Origin: Gp6-AA40 sp035492455
Lineage (GTDB): Bacteria > Acidobacteriota > Vicinamibacteria > Vicinamibacterales > UBA2999
NCBI GenBank assembly: GCA_035492455.1
Contig: DATJJE010000009.1
Location: 1 to 64,000, forward strand
Length of the DNA stretch: 64,000 nucleotides
Direction: 5' to 3'
Under the pieces are notes generated by a model. That model saw only the letters and a list, made by a program, of their open reading frames with translations. It was not told the origin of the DNA and did not search any database. Positions 7,392 to 15,317 of the stretch are shown in pieces. Every line of letters begins with the position of its first letter. Position 1 is the first letter of the stretch. The translations under genes and the position numbers were made by a program.

Positions 7392-9032
7392 CTAATACGC
7401 GAACACGTACGCCGCGCCGGAGTCGGCCACTGCATTATTCGGCCCATCCTCCTGATGCGCGCCGGCGATGAACGTGTGCCCGTCGTCGCTGATCGCTACC
7501 GCGCTGCCGAACTCGTCACCTGCGTCAGTGTTGTCACCCTTGATGTAGGCGCCCGCGGTCCACTTCCCCGCCGCGCGCGTGAAGAGATACATCGCGCCCG
7601 ACTCCTCGGCCTCGTTCTTGTGCTCCCGCCACCCGTTGAAAATTTCCTGAATCAGGAACTGCGTCAGGTTAGGCGGACGGATGCCGCGGCCCGCGTTGTC
7701 TTCTAAATACGACGTGACCGCGAGCGAGTTGCCGTCGCCGCTCAGTGCCAGCCTCGCGCCGAACGAGTTGTACGGCCGCGCGTTGGGCGCCTTGATGAAC
7801 GACTGCTCGCTCCAGGTCGCACCGTTGCGCACGAACACATACGCCGCGCCCGCCCAGATATTCGCCCCCCGTCCCGGCGGCGCATCGTCCGCGCAGCCGG
7901 GCGGATCGATCCCGGGAGTGAGGCACGACTCGTCGCCCACACCAACCGCGATCGTGTTGCCGTCGGCGCTGATCGACGTCGCATAACCGAAGCCATCGCT
8001 CGGCTCGCTACGCGACCCCTTGATGAACGCCTGCTGACTCCAGCTTCCGTTCCCTCGCGTGAAGACGAAAAGCGCACCCGACTGGCCGAACTTGTTGTCG
8101 TGCGGCGGATTGATGCCGCGCCCGGAGGTGCTCTCGTTGAACGCTGCCGCGGCCAGCGTGTTGCCATCGGCACTGAGGCCCACGGAGAAGCCGAAGAGAT
8201 CGCCTGCCTCGTTGGTCGCAGGCTTGACGTACGCCTGCTGCCGCCACGTGGTGCCCGTACGGGAGAAGACATACACGGCGCCCGCTGACAATGCGCTGTC
8301 ATCCTTGTCGTTGCCGTTGATCCCCTGCGCGGCGCTGTCCTCGGTGATCGCGCCGACCGCCATCGTGTTGCCGTCGCCGCTGAGCGCCAGCGAGAAGCCG
8401 AACTGATCACCGTCGCCGGGCGTGTTCCCCTCGTCCGCCTTGCCGGTGTTCGAGGCCTTCACATACGCCTGCTGCGTCCACGTCGCCCCGGTACGCGTGA
8501 ATACGTAGACGGCGCCCGCCTGCGGAATGGAGTCGTCATTCTGATTGCCGTTGATGCCGGTTGCGGCGCTCGATTCCCAATGCGCGGCCACGGCCATGGT
8601 GTTGCCGTCGCGACTCAGCGCCACCGACGATCCGAAATGGTCGTTGGGTCCGGGATTGGATGCCTTGACGTACGCCTGTTGCGTCCAGTTGTTGCCGTTG
8701 CGGATGTAGACGTAGACGGCTCCCGCCGCATACACCGAGTTGTCGTTCTGATTGCCGTTGATCCCTTTCGCGCCTCCGCTCTCGAACGGCGCGCCGACAG
8801 CCATCGTCATCCCGTCGCCGCTTATCCCGATCGACGTGCCGGTGTGGCCCTGGTTTCCTCCGCCACAACCGAAGTGATCGAGAGACTCGGCGTTGGATGC
8901 TCTGAGATAGGCGATCTGTTTGACCGGCAGCAGCGGCGCGACCTCGCGGTTCAACGCCGGGGCCTGCGCGCGTGGATGAACGGTGACGAGCAGCAACAGC
9001 GCGACCGTCGCGACAACCGCTGTATGGCGCAT
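7392..9032 (-). CDS. Secreted seven-bladed FG-GAP beta-propeller protein
   Basis: 546 residues. The signal peptide is MRHTAVVATVALLLLVTVHP and on to RAQA. I count seven FG-GAP/integrin-alpha-like repeats, each with xFG...SxDGxTxAVxA: DHFGCGGG, DHFGSSVALS, DQFGFSLALS, DLFGFSVGLS, DGFGYATSIS, NSFGARLALS and DEFGSAVAIS. Each also ends in GAVYVFTR-like and QQAYVKAS-like strands. Seven blades fit a closed propeller, with Asp-rich loops that may bind calcium. A likely role is extracellular or periplasmic binding. ATG 9032 has GGAGG 5 nt upstream and TATAAT beyond; the longer frame to 9275 is not needed. Confidence 0.88.
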   Translation of the reverse strand: MRHTAVVATVALLLLVTVHPRAQAPALNREVAPLLPVKQIAYLRASNAESLDHFGCGGGNQGHTGTSIGISGDGMTMAVGAPFESGGAKGINGNQNDNSVYAAGAVYVYIRNGNNWTQQAYVKASNPGPNDHFGSSVALSRDGNTMAVAAHWESSAATGINGNQNDDSIPQAGAVYVFTRTGATWTQQAYVKASNTGKADEGNTPGDGDQFGFSLALSGDGNTMAVGAITEDSAAQGINGNDKDDSALSAGAVYVFSRTGTTWRQQAYVKPATNEAGDLFGFSVGLSADGNTLAAAAFNESTSGRGINPPHDNKFGQSGALFVFTRGNGSWSQQAFIKGSRSEPSDGFGYATSISADGNTIAVGVGDESCLTPGIDPPGCADDAPPGRGANIWAGAAYVFVRNGATWSEQSFIKAPNARPYNSFGARLALSGDGNSLAVTSYLEDNAGRGIRPPNLTQFLIQEIFNGWREHKNEAEESGAMYLFTRAAGKWTAGAYIKGDNTDAGDEFGSAVAISDDGHTFIAGAHQEDGPNNAVADSGAAYVFAY

Positions 9033-9054
9033 GATGTCCTCCGGAATGCGCCGG

Positions 9055-9060
9055 ATTATA
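9055..9060 (-). promoter_or_regulatory. -10 box (TATAAT) for the FG-GAP gene
   Basis: Perfect TATAAT, 22 nt before ATG 9032 with a GGAGG ribosome site in between. Only 2 bp separate it from the plus-strand TATAAT at 9063, a compact divergent promoter. Confidence 0.65.
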
Positions 9061-9062
9061 CG

Positions 9063-9068
9063 TATAAT
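9063..9068 (+). promoter_or_regulatory. -10 box (TATAAT) for the 9122 gene
   Basis: Perfect TATAAT about 53 nt upstream of ATG 9122, back to back with the minus-strand box at 9055. Confidence 0.6.
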
Positions 9069-9121
9069 TCGCGCGCCCGCATTCGCCAAGCCTTCGGCGG
9101 GCAAGGGGGAGGGTTTCCGCC

Positions 9122-9919
9122 ATGCGGCCGCACCTCGGTTTCCTCGCCTTATCCGCGGCGATTGTCGTCGCGGCGTTTCCCTACGCACAGACGAAACCCT
9201 GGAACAACTCGGGTTTATCCGGGCCGCCGACGGGACCTGCGGGGCCAGCTCCGCGACGTGATCTGTCGGGGACATGGGATGCCGGCATGGCCGGCGTCCA
9301 GCCGACCGGACACGTCGCCGCTCCGTTCACCCCACAGGGAGCGGAGATGGCCAGGGCCAACCATCCGGGAAACGGTACGCGGCTGGTGGATGTCGCCGAC
9401 GACAACGACCCCCTTTCGACGATGGGCGATCCGACCGGCTTTCCACGCATCGTGATGTACGAGCTGCGGCCGTTTCAGATCGTGCAGACGCCGAATCAGG
9501 TGCTGATCCTCTACATGTTCGAGAAGCGGTGGCGCGTCATCTGGACTGACGGCCGCGCGCTGCCGACCAATCCTGACCCGCGTTGGTACGGCTACTCGGT
9601 CGGCCGTTGGGTGGACGACACTACGTTCGTCGTTCAGACCGTCGGCACCGACGACCGAACATGGCTCGATAACGCGGGAAATCCGCACAGTAACGGCCTG
9701 AAGGTGGAAGAGCGCTATCACCGTGTGAATCAGCAGACGATGGAGCTGACGATCACGATCGACGACCCCGTCATCTATACGAAGCCCTGGATGGCTGTGG
9801 ACAAAATGCCGATCCGCCTGATGCCGAACGGCACGGATTTGATGGAGATGATTCCGTCGGCCTCCGAAGCCGCGGCCTACAGGCGCGTCATCTCGAGCAA
9901 GGCCAAAACCACTAAATGA
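9122..9919 (+). CDS. Secreted conserved hypothetical protein
   Basis: 265 residues. The signal peptide ends near PYAQ (about residue 23). The mature part has a Gly/Pro-rich linker, RRDLSGTWD near residue 46, and a beta-rich region (RPFQIVQTPNQVLILYMFEK, then RWYGYSVGRWVDDTTFVVQT and EERYHRVNQQTMELTITIDD). Similar proteins in Acidobacteria often sit beside DUF6152 genes, as here, 7 bp upstream of one. I cannot name the domain. A GGGGGAGGG ribosome-binding tract lies 8 nt before the ATG. Confidence 0.78.
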   Translation: MRPHLGFLALSAAIVVAAFPYAQTKPWNNSGLSGPPTGPAGPAPRRDLSGTWDAGMAGVQPTGHVAAPFTPQGAEMARANHPGNGTRLVDVADDNDPLSTMGDPTGFPRIVMYELRPFQIVQTPNQVLILYMFEKRWRVIWTDGRALPTNPDPRWYGYSVGRWVDDTTFVVQTVGTDDRTWLDNAGNPHSNGLKVEERYHRVNQQTMELTITIDDPVIYTKPWMAVDKMPIRLMPNGTDLMEMIPSASEAAAYRRVISSKAKTTK

Positions 9920-9926
9920 GGTTGAC

Positions 9927-10310
9927 ATGCGAACGATGCGCATCGCGGCGTTGGGTATGCTGCTTATGTCGGCTCCGCTGGTCGCACATCACGGCGCAGC
10001 GGCGCTCGATACCGGCAAAGAGATCACGCTGAAGGGAACGGTCACGCAATGGATCTGGAGCAACCCCCATTGCTTCCTTCAGTTCGACGCGAAGGACGAG
10101 ACGGGAGCCGTTCGCAACTGGGCGGTTGAGACGCAGAATCCGACGGCCATGACGCAGCGCGGGTGGGCGCGCAGCTCGTTCAAGGCCGGCGACGAAGTCA
10201 CTGTGACGGTCGAGCCCGTCAAGAATGGCGCTCCGATCGGCCGGCTGCTGACAGTGATTCTTCCAAACGGCGAGAAGCTGATCGCCGCTACCGCGGCTAC
10301 CGCGCCGTAA
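9927..10310 (+). CDS. DUF6152 family secreted protein
   Basis: 127 residues. A signal peptide (MRTMRIAALGMLLMSAPLVA) is followed immediately by HHGAAALD, with the paired His typical of DUF6152 proteins. The remainder is a small beta barrel (ITLKGTVTQWIWSNPHCFLQ, then GDEVTVTVEPVKNG) of OB-like look. Function is unknown; the N-terminal His pair could bind a metal (inference). GAGGT lies 5 nt before the ATG. It follows the 9122 gene by 7 bp, so the two are almost certainly co-transcribed. The 3' end overlaps the convergent 10297 gene by 14 nt. Confidence 0.85.
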   Translation: MRTMRIAALGMLLMSAPLVAHHGAAALDTGKEITLKGTVTQWIWSNPHCFLQFDAKDETGAVRNWAVETQNPTAMTQRGWARSSFKAGDEVTVTVEPVKNGAPIGRLLTVILPNGEKLIAATAATAP

Positions 10311-11382
10311 CGCGGAGCGCGGCCTCGTCGGACGTAAGCGGCGGCGAGAACAACGCGGCGCTCTCCGCATACGCGCGAAATAAGTGCACGATGAAGTGCA
10401 TGCGCTGGCGGAGGTCGCACCAGTCGGTCGCGCCGCATTGGGTGCCGTCGCGCGGACACGGATCCCACTGTCTGACGAAGGTGTCCAGAAACGGACGCGC
10501 GCCTTGGAGAGCCTGCGGGACAGGCGCGTCCAAATCGCATCCGAGCGCGAGCGAGGTGTAACCGGAACCTACCGGAATCGCCAGGACCATCAGCAGCTGC
10601 GTGATGGCCTCCTGTGTCGCCTTCACCGCTTCCCTTCGGAGCCGCGCTGACACCCATCCCTCCGCACCAGTGAGATCTCCGAACGTGACGATCGGCGCAT
10701 CGATCGCCGCGAGGATCTGCGGTTGAAGCCGCATCTGCTCGTGCAGGCCAATCTTCAGATTCGCGAGGAGAATCCAGGCCGCGCGCTCGCCCGAATCGGC
10801 GCAGTGCCGCTGACGCAGGTAATGCGAGAAGGCCTGGCGCAACAGGTCCTGATCATCGGGCGGCGGCCCGACGCGCAAGCCAGCAGCGAACGCCAGAAAC
10901 TGTGGTGACACTTCCGTTGCGTCCGCCGGCACGGTCGCGAGGAAACGCGCGAACTCGCGGCCGATCTCCGCGAAAACTTTTAGATTGCCGGCAGCGACCT
11001 CCGCGCTCGCGCGCTCGAACGCATCAAACGGGGTGTGAATGCCGGCTGTGAGCCGTCCCAGCCAGCTGCTCGGCTGAAACAATCCCGCGCGCAGCAGCAC
11101 GCGCGAGATCGACTGCAGCGGCGCACGCAGCCACGATCGATGCCCAAGGACCCGGCCGAACGTGTCGAGAAAATCTTCGCCGCGAATGGTGCTCCCGGCC
11201 TGCCGCGATGCCCACGTCGCAAACGTGCACCAGTTCGCCGTATCGCCAATCCGCGCGCGCATCGCGTTCGACAGCTCCGCGTAGCACTGCGTGATGCGCA
11301 GGTTGCGCTGCACGGGATTGTCCATCGCCGCGATGAAGTCGACGAGGTCAACAGTTGGAGTCGATGTGGTGTCGACCGGCAT
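10297..11382 (-). CDS. Conserved hypothetical protein, unrecognised family
   Basis: 361 residues from ATG 11382 (a GTG at 11385 is adjacent). No signal peptide. Composition suggests a mostly helical soluble protein. Notable segments are NWCTFATWASRQAGSTIRGE near residue 51 and a Cys cluster near the C-terminus (DPCPRDGTQCGATDWCDL) followed by RQRMHFIVHLFRAYAESAAL. I do not recognise the family. The gene is divergent from the oxygenase gene (70 bp between starts) and may share regulation with it. The closely spaced Cys residues could be a metal site, but no ligand geometry can be assigned. Confidence 0.72.
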   Translation of the reverse strand: MPVDTTSTPTVDLVDFIAAMDNPVQRNLRITQCYAELSNAMRARIGDTANWCTFATWASRQAGSTIRGEDFLDTFGRVLGHRSWLRAPLQSISRVLLRAGLFQPSSWLGRLTAGIHTPFDAFERASAEVAAGNLKVFAEIGREFARFLATVPADATEVSPQFLAFAAGLRVGPPPDDQDLLRQAFSHYLRQRHCADSGERAAWILLANLKIGLHEQMRLQPQILAAIDAPIVTFGDLTGAEGWVSARLRREAVKATQEAITQLLMVLAIPVGSGYTSLALGCDLDAPVPQALQGARPFLDTFVRQWDPCPRDGTQCGATDWCDLRQRMHFIVHLFRAYAESAALFSPPLTSDEAALRVTAR

Positions 11383-11438
11383 CACGATGCAGTCATCTTA
11401 GGTCAAGCGACGCAGGAGGCCAGTAAGGATCGCCATGC

Positions 11439-11444
11439 TATGGT
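11439..11444 (+). promoter_or_regulatory. -10 box (TATGGT) for the oxygenase gene
   Basis: TATGGT with 8 nt to ATG 11453, implying a leaderless transcript. Confidence 0.5.
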
Positions 11445-11452
11445 AGACGCGC

Positions 11453-12460
11453 ATGTTCGCAAGACTGCTGGGTCGGGTGTCTTCCGCCGCCGATCTGCTC
11501 AGACCAAAGACTTTTTTTCGCACGCTCGCGCGCGTCGACTCGCTCGCCGATCGCACCCGCGAGCTGACCGCCGTCGTCGAGCGCCTCCGCATCCAGACGG
11601 AACAGCTGATGACCATTCAGCGCGTGGACTGGGATCGGCGCTTCGATCTGACATCGGTCACCCGGTGGCTGAACGCCGACCGCATCGAGGCGCACGTGGC
11701 CAGTGCCTTCGAGGCGACGCCGCTGGAACTCGACCCCTATCCTCACATCGTCGTCAATAACTGGCTGCCGCATGACGTGTATGACCGGATCATCGATGCC
11801 ATGCCTGCGTCGATCTTCTTTGCGCACGACCGCGATCAGCACTGGGCGGTGCCGATGGGCGTCGCGCCTCTGTATTCGCGGCACGTGTGGGCGTTTGTCG
11901 CCAATACGATCGTCGGCGACATTCTGTACAGACTTCTCAATCAGATATTTCAGGACGCGATTTGCCGCTACATACGCTCGGTTGTCCGTTCGCTGCCAAG
12001 CGGCCTCGATCTGCGCCTGCATCCATCCGACGGCCGCATCATGCTGCGTCGTCCTGGTTACGAGCTGATGCCACACCGCGATCCGAAATGGGGTTTCGTG
12101 ACGGGCATCGTCTACCTGGCGCGGCACGGCGACAGCGAGGCGCACGGGACGCAGATCTACCGCGTTACCGACGATGCGGAGGCGCCGACCAGTCGCGTGC
12201 ACTACGTTGATCCGGCGAAGTGCGAACTGGTGAAGGATGTGCCGTTCCGCGCGAACTCAATTTTCGCGTTCCTTAACTCCGAGGGTGCGCACGGCGCGTC
12301 GATTCCGAAGGATGCGCAACCGGCCAACCTCGAACGCTATATTTATCAGTTCCGCCTTGGACCGACCGGCAAGGTGATCAACACGCTGCTCGATGTGATG
12401 TCGCCGGACAAAGCCGCGACCTGGGCCGGCGCGAAGACCGCGCGCGCATCTGCCTACTAG
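11453..12460 (+). CDS. 2-oxoglutarate/Fe(II)-dependent oxygenase-like protein
   Basis: 335 residues. The N-terminal 60 residues are helical. The double-stranded beta-helix core begins at DPYPHIVVNNWLPHDVYDRI. The iron triad is visible as H208-R-D210 (LMPHRDPKWG) and H280 (NSEGAHGAS), with R301 (YIYQFRLG) as a candidate 2-oxoglutarate ligand. Prolyl-hydroxylase-like members hydroxylate proteins or small molecules, or act on glycans; the substrate here is unknown. Its stop at 12458-12460 overlaps the apparent N-terminus of the DUF6625 protein, so the two are likely translated together. No signal peptide. Confidence 0.8.
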   Translation: MFARLLGRVSSAADLLRPKTFFRTLARVDSLADRTRELTAVVERLRIQTEQLMTIQRVDWDRRFDLTSVTRWLNADRIEAHVASAFEATPLELDPYPHIVVNNWLPHDVYDRIIDAMPASIFFAHDRDQHWAVPMGVAPLYSRHVWAFVANTIVGDILYRLLNQIFQDAICRYIRSVVRSLPSGLDLRLHPSDGRIMLRRPGYELMPHRDPKWGFVTGIVYLARHGDSEAHGTQIYRVTDDAEAPTSRVHYVDPAKCELVKDVPFRANSIFAFLNSEGAHGASIPKDAQPANLERYIYQFRLGPTGKVINTLLDVMSPDKAATWAGAKTARASAY

Positions 12461-13232
12461 CTGCCCGTCGCTCGCGATCGTCGTCACCTTCTTCGGCAAG
12501 GCGCCGTTCTGGATGCCCGCGTTCCTGCTGTCGTGCGCCGCGAACCGCGACGTGGAGTGGTTGATCTACGGCGACCTCGACCCCGGTGGCGCCATTCCAC
12601 CTAACGTCACCTTCAAACCGACCACGATTTCGGAGCTCAATAGGCGCTGCTCGGATCTGCTCGGAACGAGAATCGACATCCAGCGCCGCAAGCTGTGCGA
12701 TCTGAAGATTACCTATGGGGTGATCTTTGCCGACGATTTGGGGTCGTTCGATTTCTGGAGCTGCTCCGACCTCGACATTGTCTGGGGCAACATCAGGCAT
12801 TTCGCCACCGATGCGCGGCTGCAGGCGTGCGACATCTTCTCATCGCGCAAGGACAAGCTCTCCGGGCATTGCACCCTGTATCGCAATACGCCCGAGATCA
12901 ATCGCCTCTTCGAGCGGATTCCCAACGTCCGCGGCTTGTTCGCGACGTCGCATTATGAACACCTGGACGAGCGCGAGTTGACGAAGTATGTCCGCTCAGA
13001 GCGGATCTACTGGGATGAGGAACTCGCCACCAACGGTGCGTACCAGAAGGCCCTCGGCGACGGAAACCTGCGCTGGACGAATGGCCGGACATTCGGCGTG
13101 GACGGCCGTGAGTTGATGTACGTGCATTTCCATAAACTGAAGCAGCACATGACCACGATCGACTTCGGGGCGACAGACACGCCGGCGTCGTTCACCATCA
13201 ACCGGCGCGGATTCTTCGTCAGCGAAGGCTGA
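12450..13232 (+). CDS. DUF6625 family protein, glycosyltransferase-like
   Basis: The first ATG is at 12513 (239 residues), but homology-like sequence continues upstream: LAIVVTFFGKAPFW precedes MPAFLLSCAANRDVEWLIYG and matches the usual DUF6625 start (hydrophobic strand, YFGK, then SC..N). The frame is open back to 12399 and contains no ATG, GTG or TTG; a CTG at 12450 is the best start candidate, giving about 260 residues. DUF6625 resembles GT-A glycosyltransferases, and the acidic motif DLD (residues 86-88 from the ATG, CSDLDIVWG) fits a nucleotide-sugar metal site. It overlaps the oxygenase gene. The start is uncertain. Confidence 0.75.
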   Translation: MPTSCPSLAIVVTFFGKAPFWMPAFLLSCAANRDVEWLIYGDLDPGGAIPPNVTFKPTTISELNRRCSDLLGTRIDIQRRKLCDLKITYGVIFADDLGSFDFWSCSDLDIVWGNIRHFATDARLQACDIFSSRKDKLSGHCTLYRNTPEINRLFERIPNVRGLFATSHYEHLDERELTKYVRSERIYWDEELATNGAYQKALGDGNLRWTNGRTFGVDGRELMYVHFHKLKQHMTTIDFGATDTPASFTINRRGFFVSEG

Positions 13233-13428
13233 CACGCGTACTGGACGCCGTGAGGTGTGAAAGCATCCGCTTCCGATGCTGCCGTTCGCGCTCGCTGAGC
13301 AGGCGCGGAAATGGGATGACGAAGACCGGCAGCGGCTCGGGACGATCCAGCCGCGCCCGGTAGCATTCGAAGCAAAGAACCCGGCCTCGTGAGTGTCGGT
13401 TGTCGATTCGATGCGTGGCACAGGCCAT
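13219..13428 (-). CDS. Small Cys-rich zinc-ribbon-like protein
   Basis: 69 residues from ATG 13428, with GGGAGG 6 nt upstream; an ATG at 13434 is also in frame. It contains C3-x2-H6 ... C19-x2-C22 (MACATHRID and VLCFECYRARLD), a likely four-ligand zinc site, then an Arg-rich tail. The 3' end overlaps the convergent DUF6625 gene by 14 nt. The paired ligands, the ribosome site and its fit into a 341-bp gap support a real gene, but I do not recognise the family. Confidence 0.5.
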   Translation of the reverse strand: MACATHRIDNRHSRGRVLCFECYRARLDRPEPLPVFVIPFPRLLSERERQHRKRMLSHLTASSTRVSLR

Positions 13429-13523
13429 GTCCATCCTCCCTGCGCCAAACATACCGGGAGGGTGGGACAACCCAGGTCATTCACTCTTGCCTCGCGCGTA
13501 GACGTAGCCTCGGCGCGTACAAG

Positions 13524-13550
13524 AAAAAAGCGGACCAGAAGGTCCGCTTT
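13524..13550 (-). terminator. Rho-independent terminator for the DUF4390 gene
   Basis: A 10-bp stem (AAAGCGGACC / GGTCCGCTTT) with loop AGAA, followed on the minus strand by a T-run (TTTTTTCTTG), 24 bp past the DUF4390 stop. The stem resembles the palindromic spacer repeats. Confidence 0.8.
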
Positions 13551-13573
13551 GACGATCGATGCGGCAGAATCGA

Positions 13574-14110
13574 CTACCGCAGGAACGTGAACTTCGTGAT
13601 CCCTGAGATGCCCGAGCCCCACGGCCACAGCATCGAGCCGTTGGTCGGCCGCGCCGTCGCTTTCACCCGCACGTAGTACTCGCGGTTCGTCTCGAGCTCC
13701 GCCGTCTTGAAGAGCGGCATCCGCTGGAACGTCGTCATCCACTGCCGCATGACCGCTTCATCCTCGGTCTCCTCGGTGGATTCGACCATGCCGTCGACGG
13801 TCCGCGTCAGCTTCGCGCGCCGCGTCAAGTTGTCGTACTGCACGCTGTTGGTGACAACCGAGGTCTGAATCGTCCGGTCCACCCACGCGGGCACGTGTTG
13901 CCGCAGCTCAATTTCGTAAGTGAATGTCGTTTTTAGTCCGCTGTGCACTGCATCCTTCACCGCCGGCGTATAGCCGTCGGTCAATTCGAAGGACACCAAA
14001 ACGGAATCATCACGCACCAAGGGGACAATCCGCACGCCTTCCGCCGCCGCAACGGAAACCGTTGCCGCGAAAAGAATAAAGGTGAGAACACCGTTCCGCA
14101 CGCTCCTCAT
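13574..14110 (-). CDS. DUF4390 family secreted/membrane-anchored protein
   Basis: 178 residues from ATG 14110; longer starts (14194, 14161) add a non-signal extension. The signal segment is GVLTFILFAATVSVAAAEG. The body matches DUF4390: VLVSFELTDGYTPAVKDAVH, then GLKTTFTYEIELRQHVPAWV and TRRAKLTRTVDG. Function is unknown; members often lie near two-component or cell-envelope genes. It ends in WPWGSGISGITKFTFLR. A strong terminator follows. It is divergent from the 14262 gene. Confidence 0.8.
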   Translation of the reverse strand: MRSVRNGVLTFILFAATVSVAAAEGVRIVPLVRDDSVLVSFELTDGYTPAVKDAVHSGLKTTFTYEIELRQHVPAWVDRTIQTSVVTNSVQYDNLTRRAKLTRTVDGMVESTEETEDEAVMRQWMTTFQRMPLFKTAELETNREYYVRVKATARPTNGSMLWPWGSGISGITKFTFLR

Positions 14111-14226
14111 ATCGGACGTACGCAGCAATTGCCTCACCAAGCGCCGGAGAGTATTTCCCATTGCGCGAATTGCCGAAAATGTAACACAGAACATTAGTGC
14201 CGGACAGCGGAATCAAGCCTGGATGT

Positions 14227-14232
14227 TATGAT
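14227..14232 (+). promoter_or_regulatory. -10 box (TATGAT) for the 14262 gene
   Basis: TATGAT 29 nt upstream of ATG 14262. No convincing -35. Confidence 0.4.
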
Positions 14233-14261
14233 CAGCTTCTAGGGTTCCCAGCCCCAAGACC

Positions 14262-15314
14262 ATGCGTCGTTCACTCAGAATTGCGCTCTTTGCGGTCCTT
14301 GTGTCCGTTGCGACGGCGCCGTATGCGTCCGCCCAGGACCTCAACTTCGCTCTGTTCGAGCGATATCTCGATGCCTTGCGCGTTCAGGCCAACATCCCTG
14401 CGGTGTCCGCGGCCATCGTCTCCAATCAGCGGGTGATGTGGGACACGGGCCTGGGGTACGCCGACATCGAGCACGCGATTCATGCGCGGCCCGACACGCC
14501 ATACCACATAGCAGGTTTGACGGAGTCGCTCTCGTCGGCGTTGCTGCTCGAGGGGTGCTATGAGAACGCCCATGTCACGCTGGACGATCGCATCCAGCAG
14601 CGATCGATGCAGGCGCCAGACAGCACCATTACGATTCGCGACGCACTGTCCCATCGCTCGAGCGGTGGATCCTTTAAGTACGATCCAAGCCGCTACGCCG
14701 CGCTTACGGACGTCACCGAGACCTGCATCCAGAAGGATCTGATGCCGTTCCGCCAGGTGCTGAACGAGCGACTTTTCGAGCGGCTCGGCATGTTCAATTC
14801 GGTGCCCGCGCAGAACGTCGACGATCAATCTGCTGACGACCGCGTGCAGTTCACCGCTTCCCAACTCGATCGCTTCAGCTCGGTGCTGAAGCGCATGGCA
14901 GTCCCGTACAAAGTGAGCGGCAGCAGCGCCAGCGTCAACACCGACGTGAGCAAAGCGGTTAACGCGGCGACAGGCGCCATCTCCACAGTCGATGATCTCG
15001 CGCGCTTCATCATCTCGCTCGACAGCGGCGACTTTCTGCACCGCGAGACCATGGGGACGATGTGGAGCGCGCAGGCAGGAATGCCGACGGGGCTCGGCTG
15101 GTTCGTGCAGAACTACAATGGCCAGACGATTTACTGGCAGTTCGGCAGCACGCCCGGCGCGTATTCCTCGCTCATCGTCAAAATCCCTTCCCGCGACCTG
15201 ACGCTGATTCTGCTCGCCAACAGCGACGGCCTCAGCGAACCGTTCTCCCTGCAGAACGGCGACGTCAACGCGTCAGTCTTCGCCAAGGCGTTCCTCCGAC
15301 TATTTATTGGCTAG
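14262..15314 (+). CDS. Secreted beta-lactamase/serine-hydrolase-fold protein with degraded active site
   Basis: 350 residues. The signal peptide ends near PYASAQ. The fold is that of class C beta-lactamase-like serine hydrolases: FERYLDALRVQANIPAVSAA near residue 33, GLGYADIEHAI, LDDRIQ, TIRDALSHRSSG and late STVDDLARFIISLDSG. All three catalytic motifs look lost: SxxK is G85-L-T-E88 (YHIAGLTESLSS), the YxN region reads KYDPSRYAAL with no Asn, and the HxG region reads WQFGSTPGAYSS. It is therefore probably a non-catalytic binding protein or a gene in decay; the reading frame is intact. Confidence 0.82.
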   Translation: MRRSLRIALFAVLVSVATAPYASAQDLNFALFERYLDALRVQANIPAVSAAIVSNQRVMWDTGLGYADIEHAIHARPDTPYHIAGLTESLSSALLLEGCYENAHVTLDDRIQQRSMQAPDSTITIRDALSHRSSGGSFKYDPSRYAALTDVTETCIQKDLMPFRQVLNERLFERLGMFNSVPAQNVDDQSADDRVQFTASQLDRFSSVLKRMAVPYKVSGSSASVNTDVSKAVNAATGAISTVDDLARFIISLDSGDFLHRETMGTMWSAQAGMPTGLGWFVQNYNGQTIYWQFGSTPGAYSSLIVKIPSRDLTLILLANSDGLSEPFSLQNGDVNASVFAKAFLRLFIG

Positions 15315-15317
15315 CCC

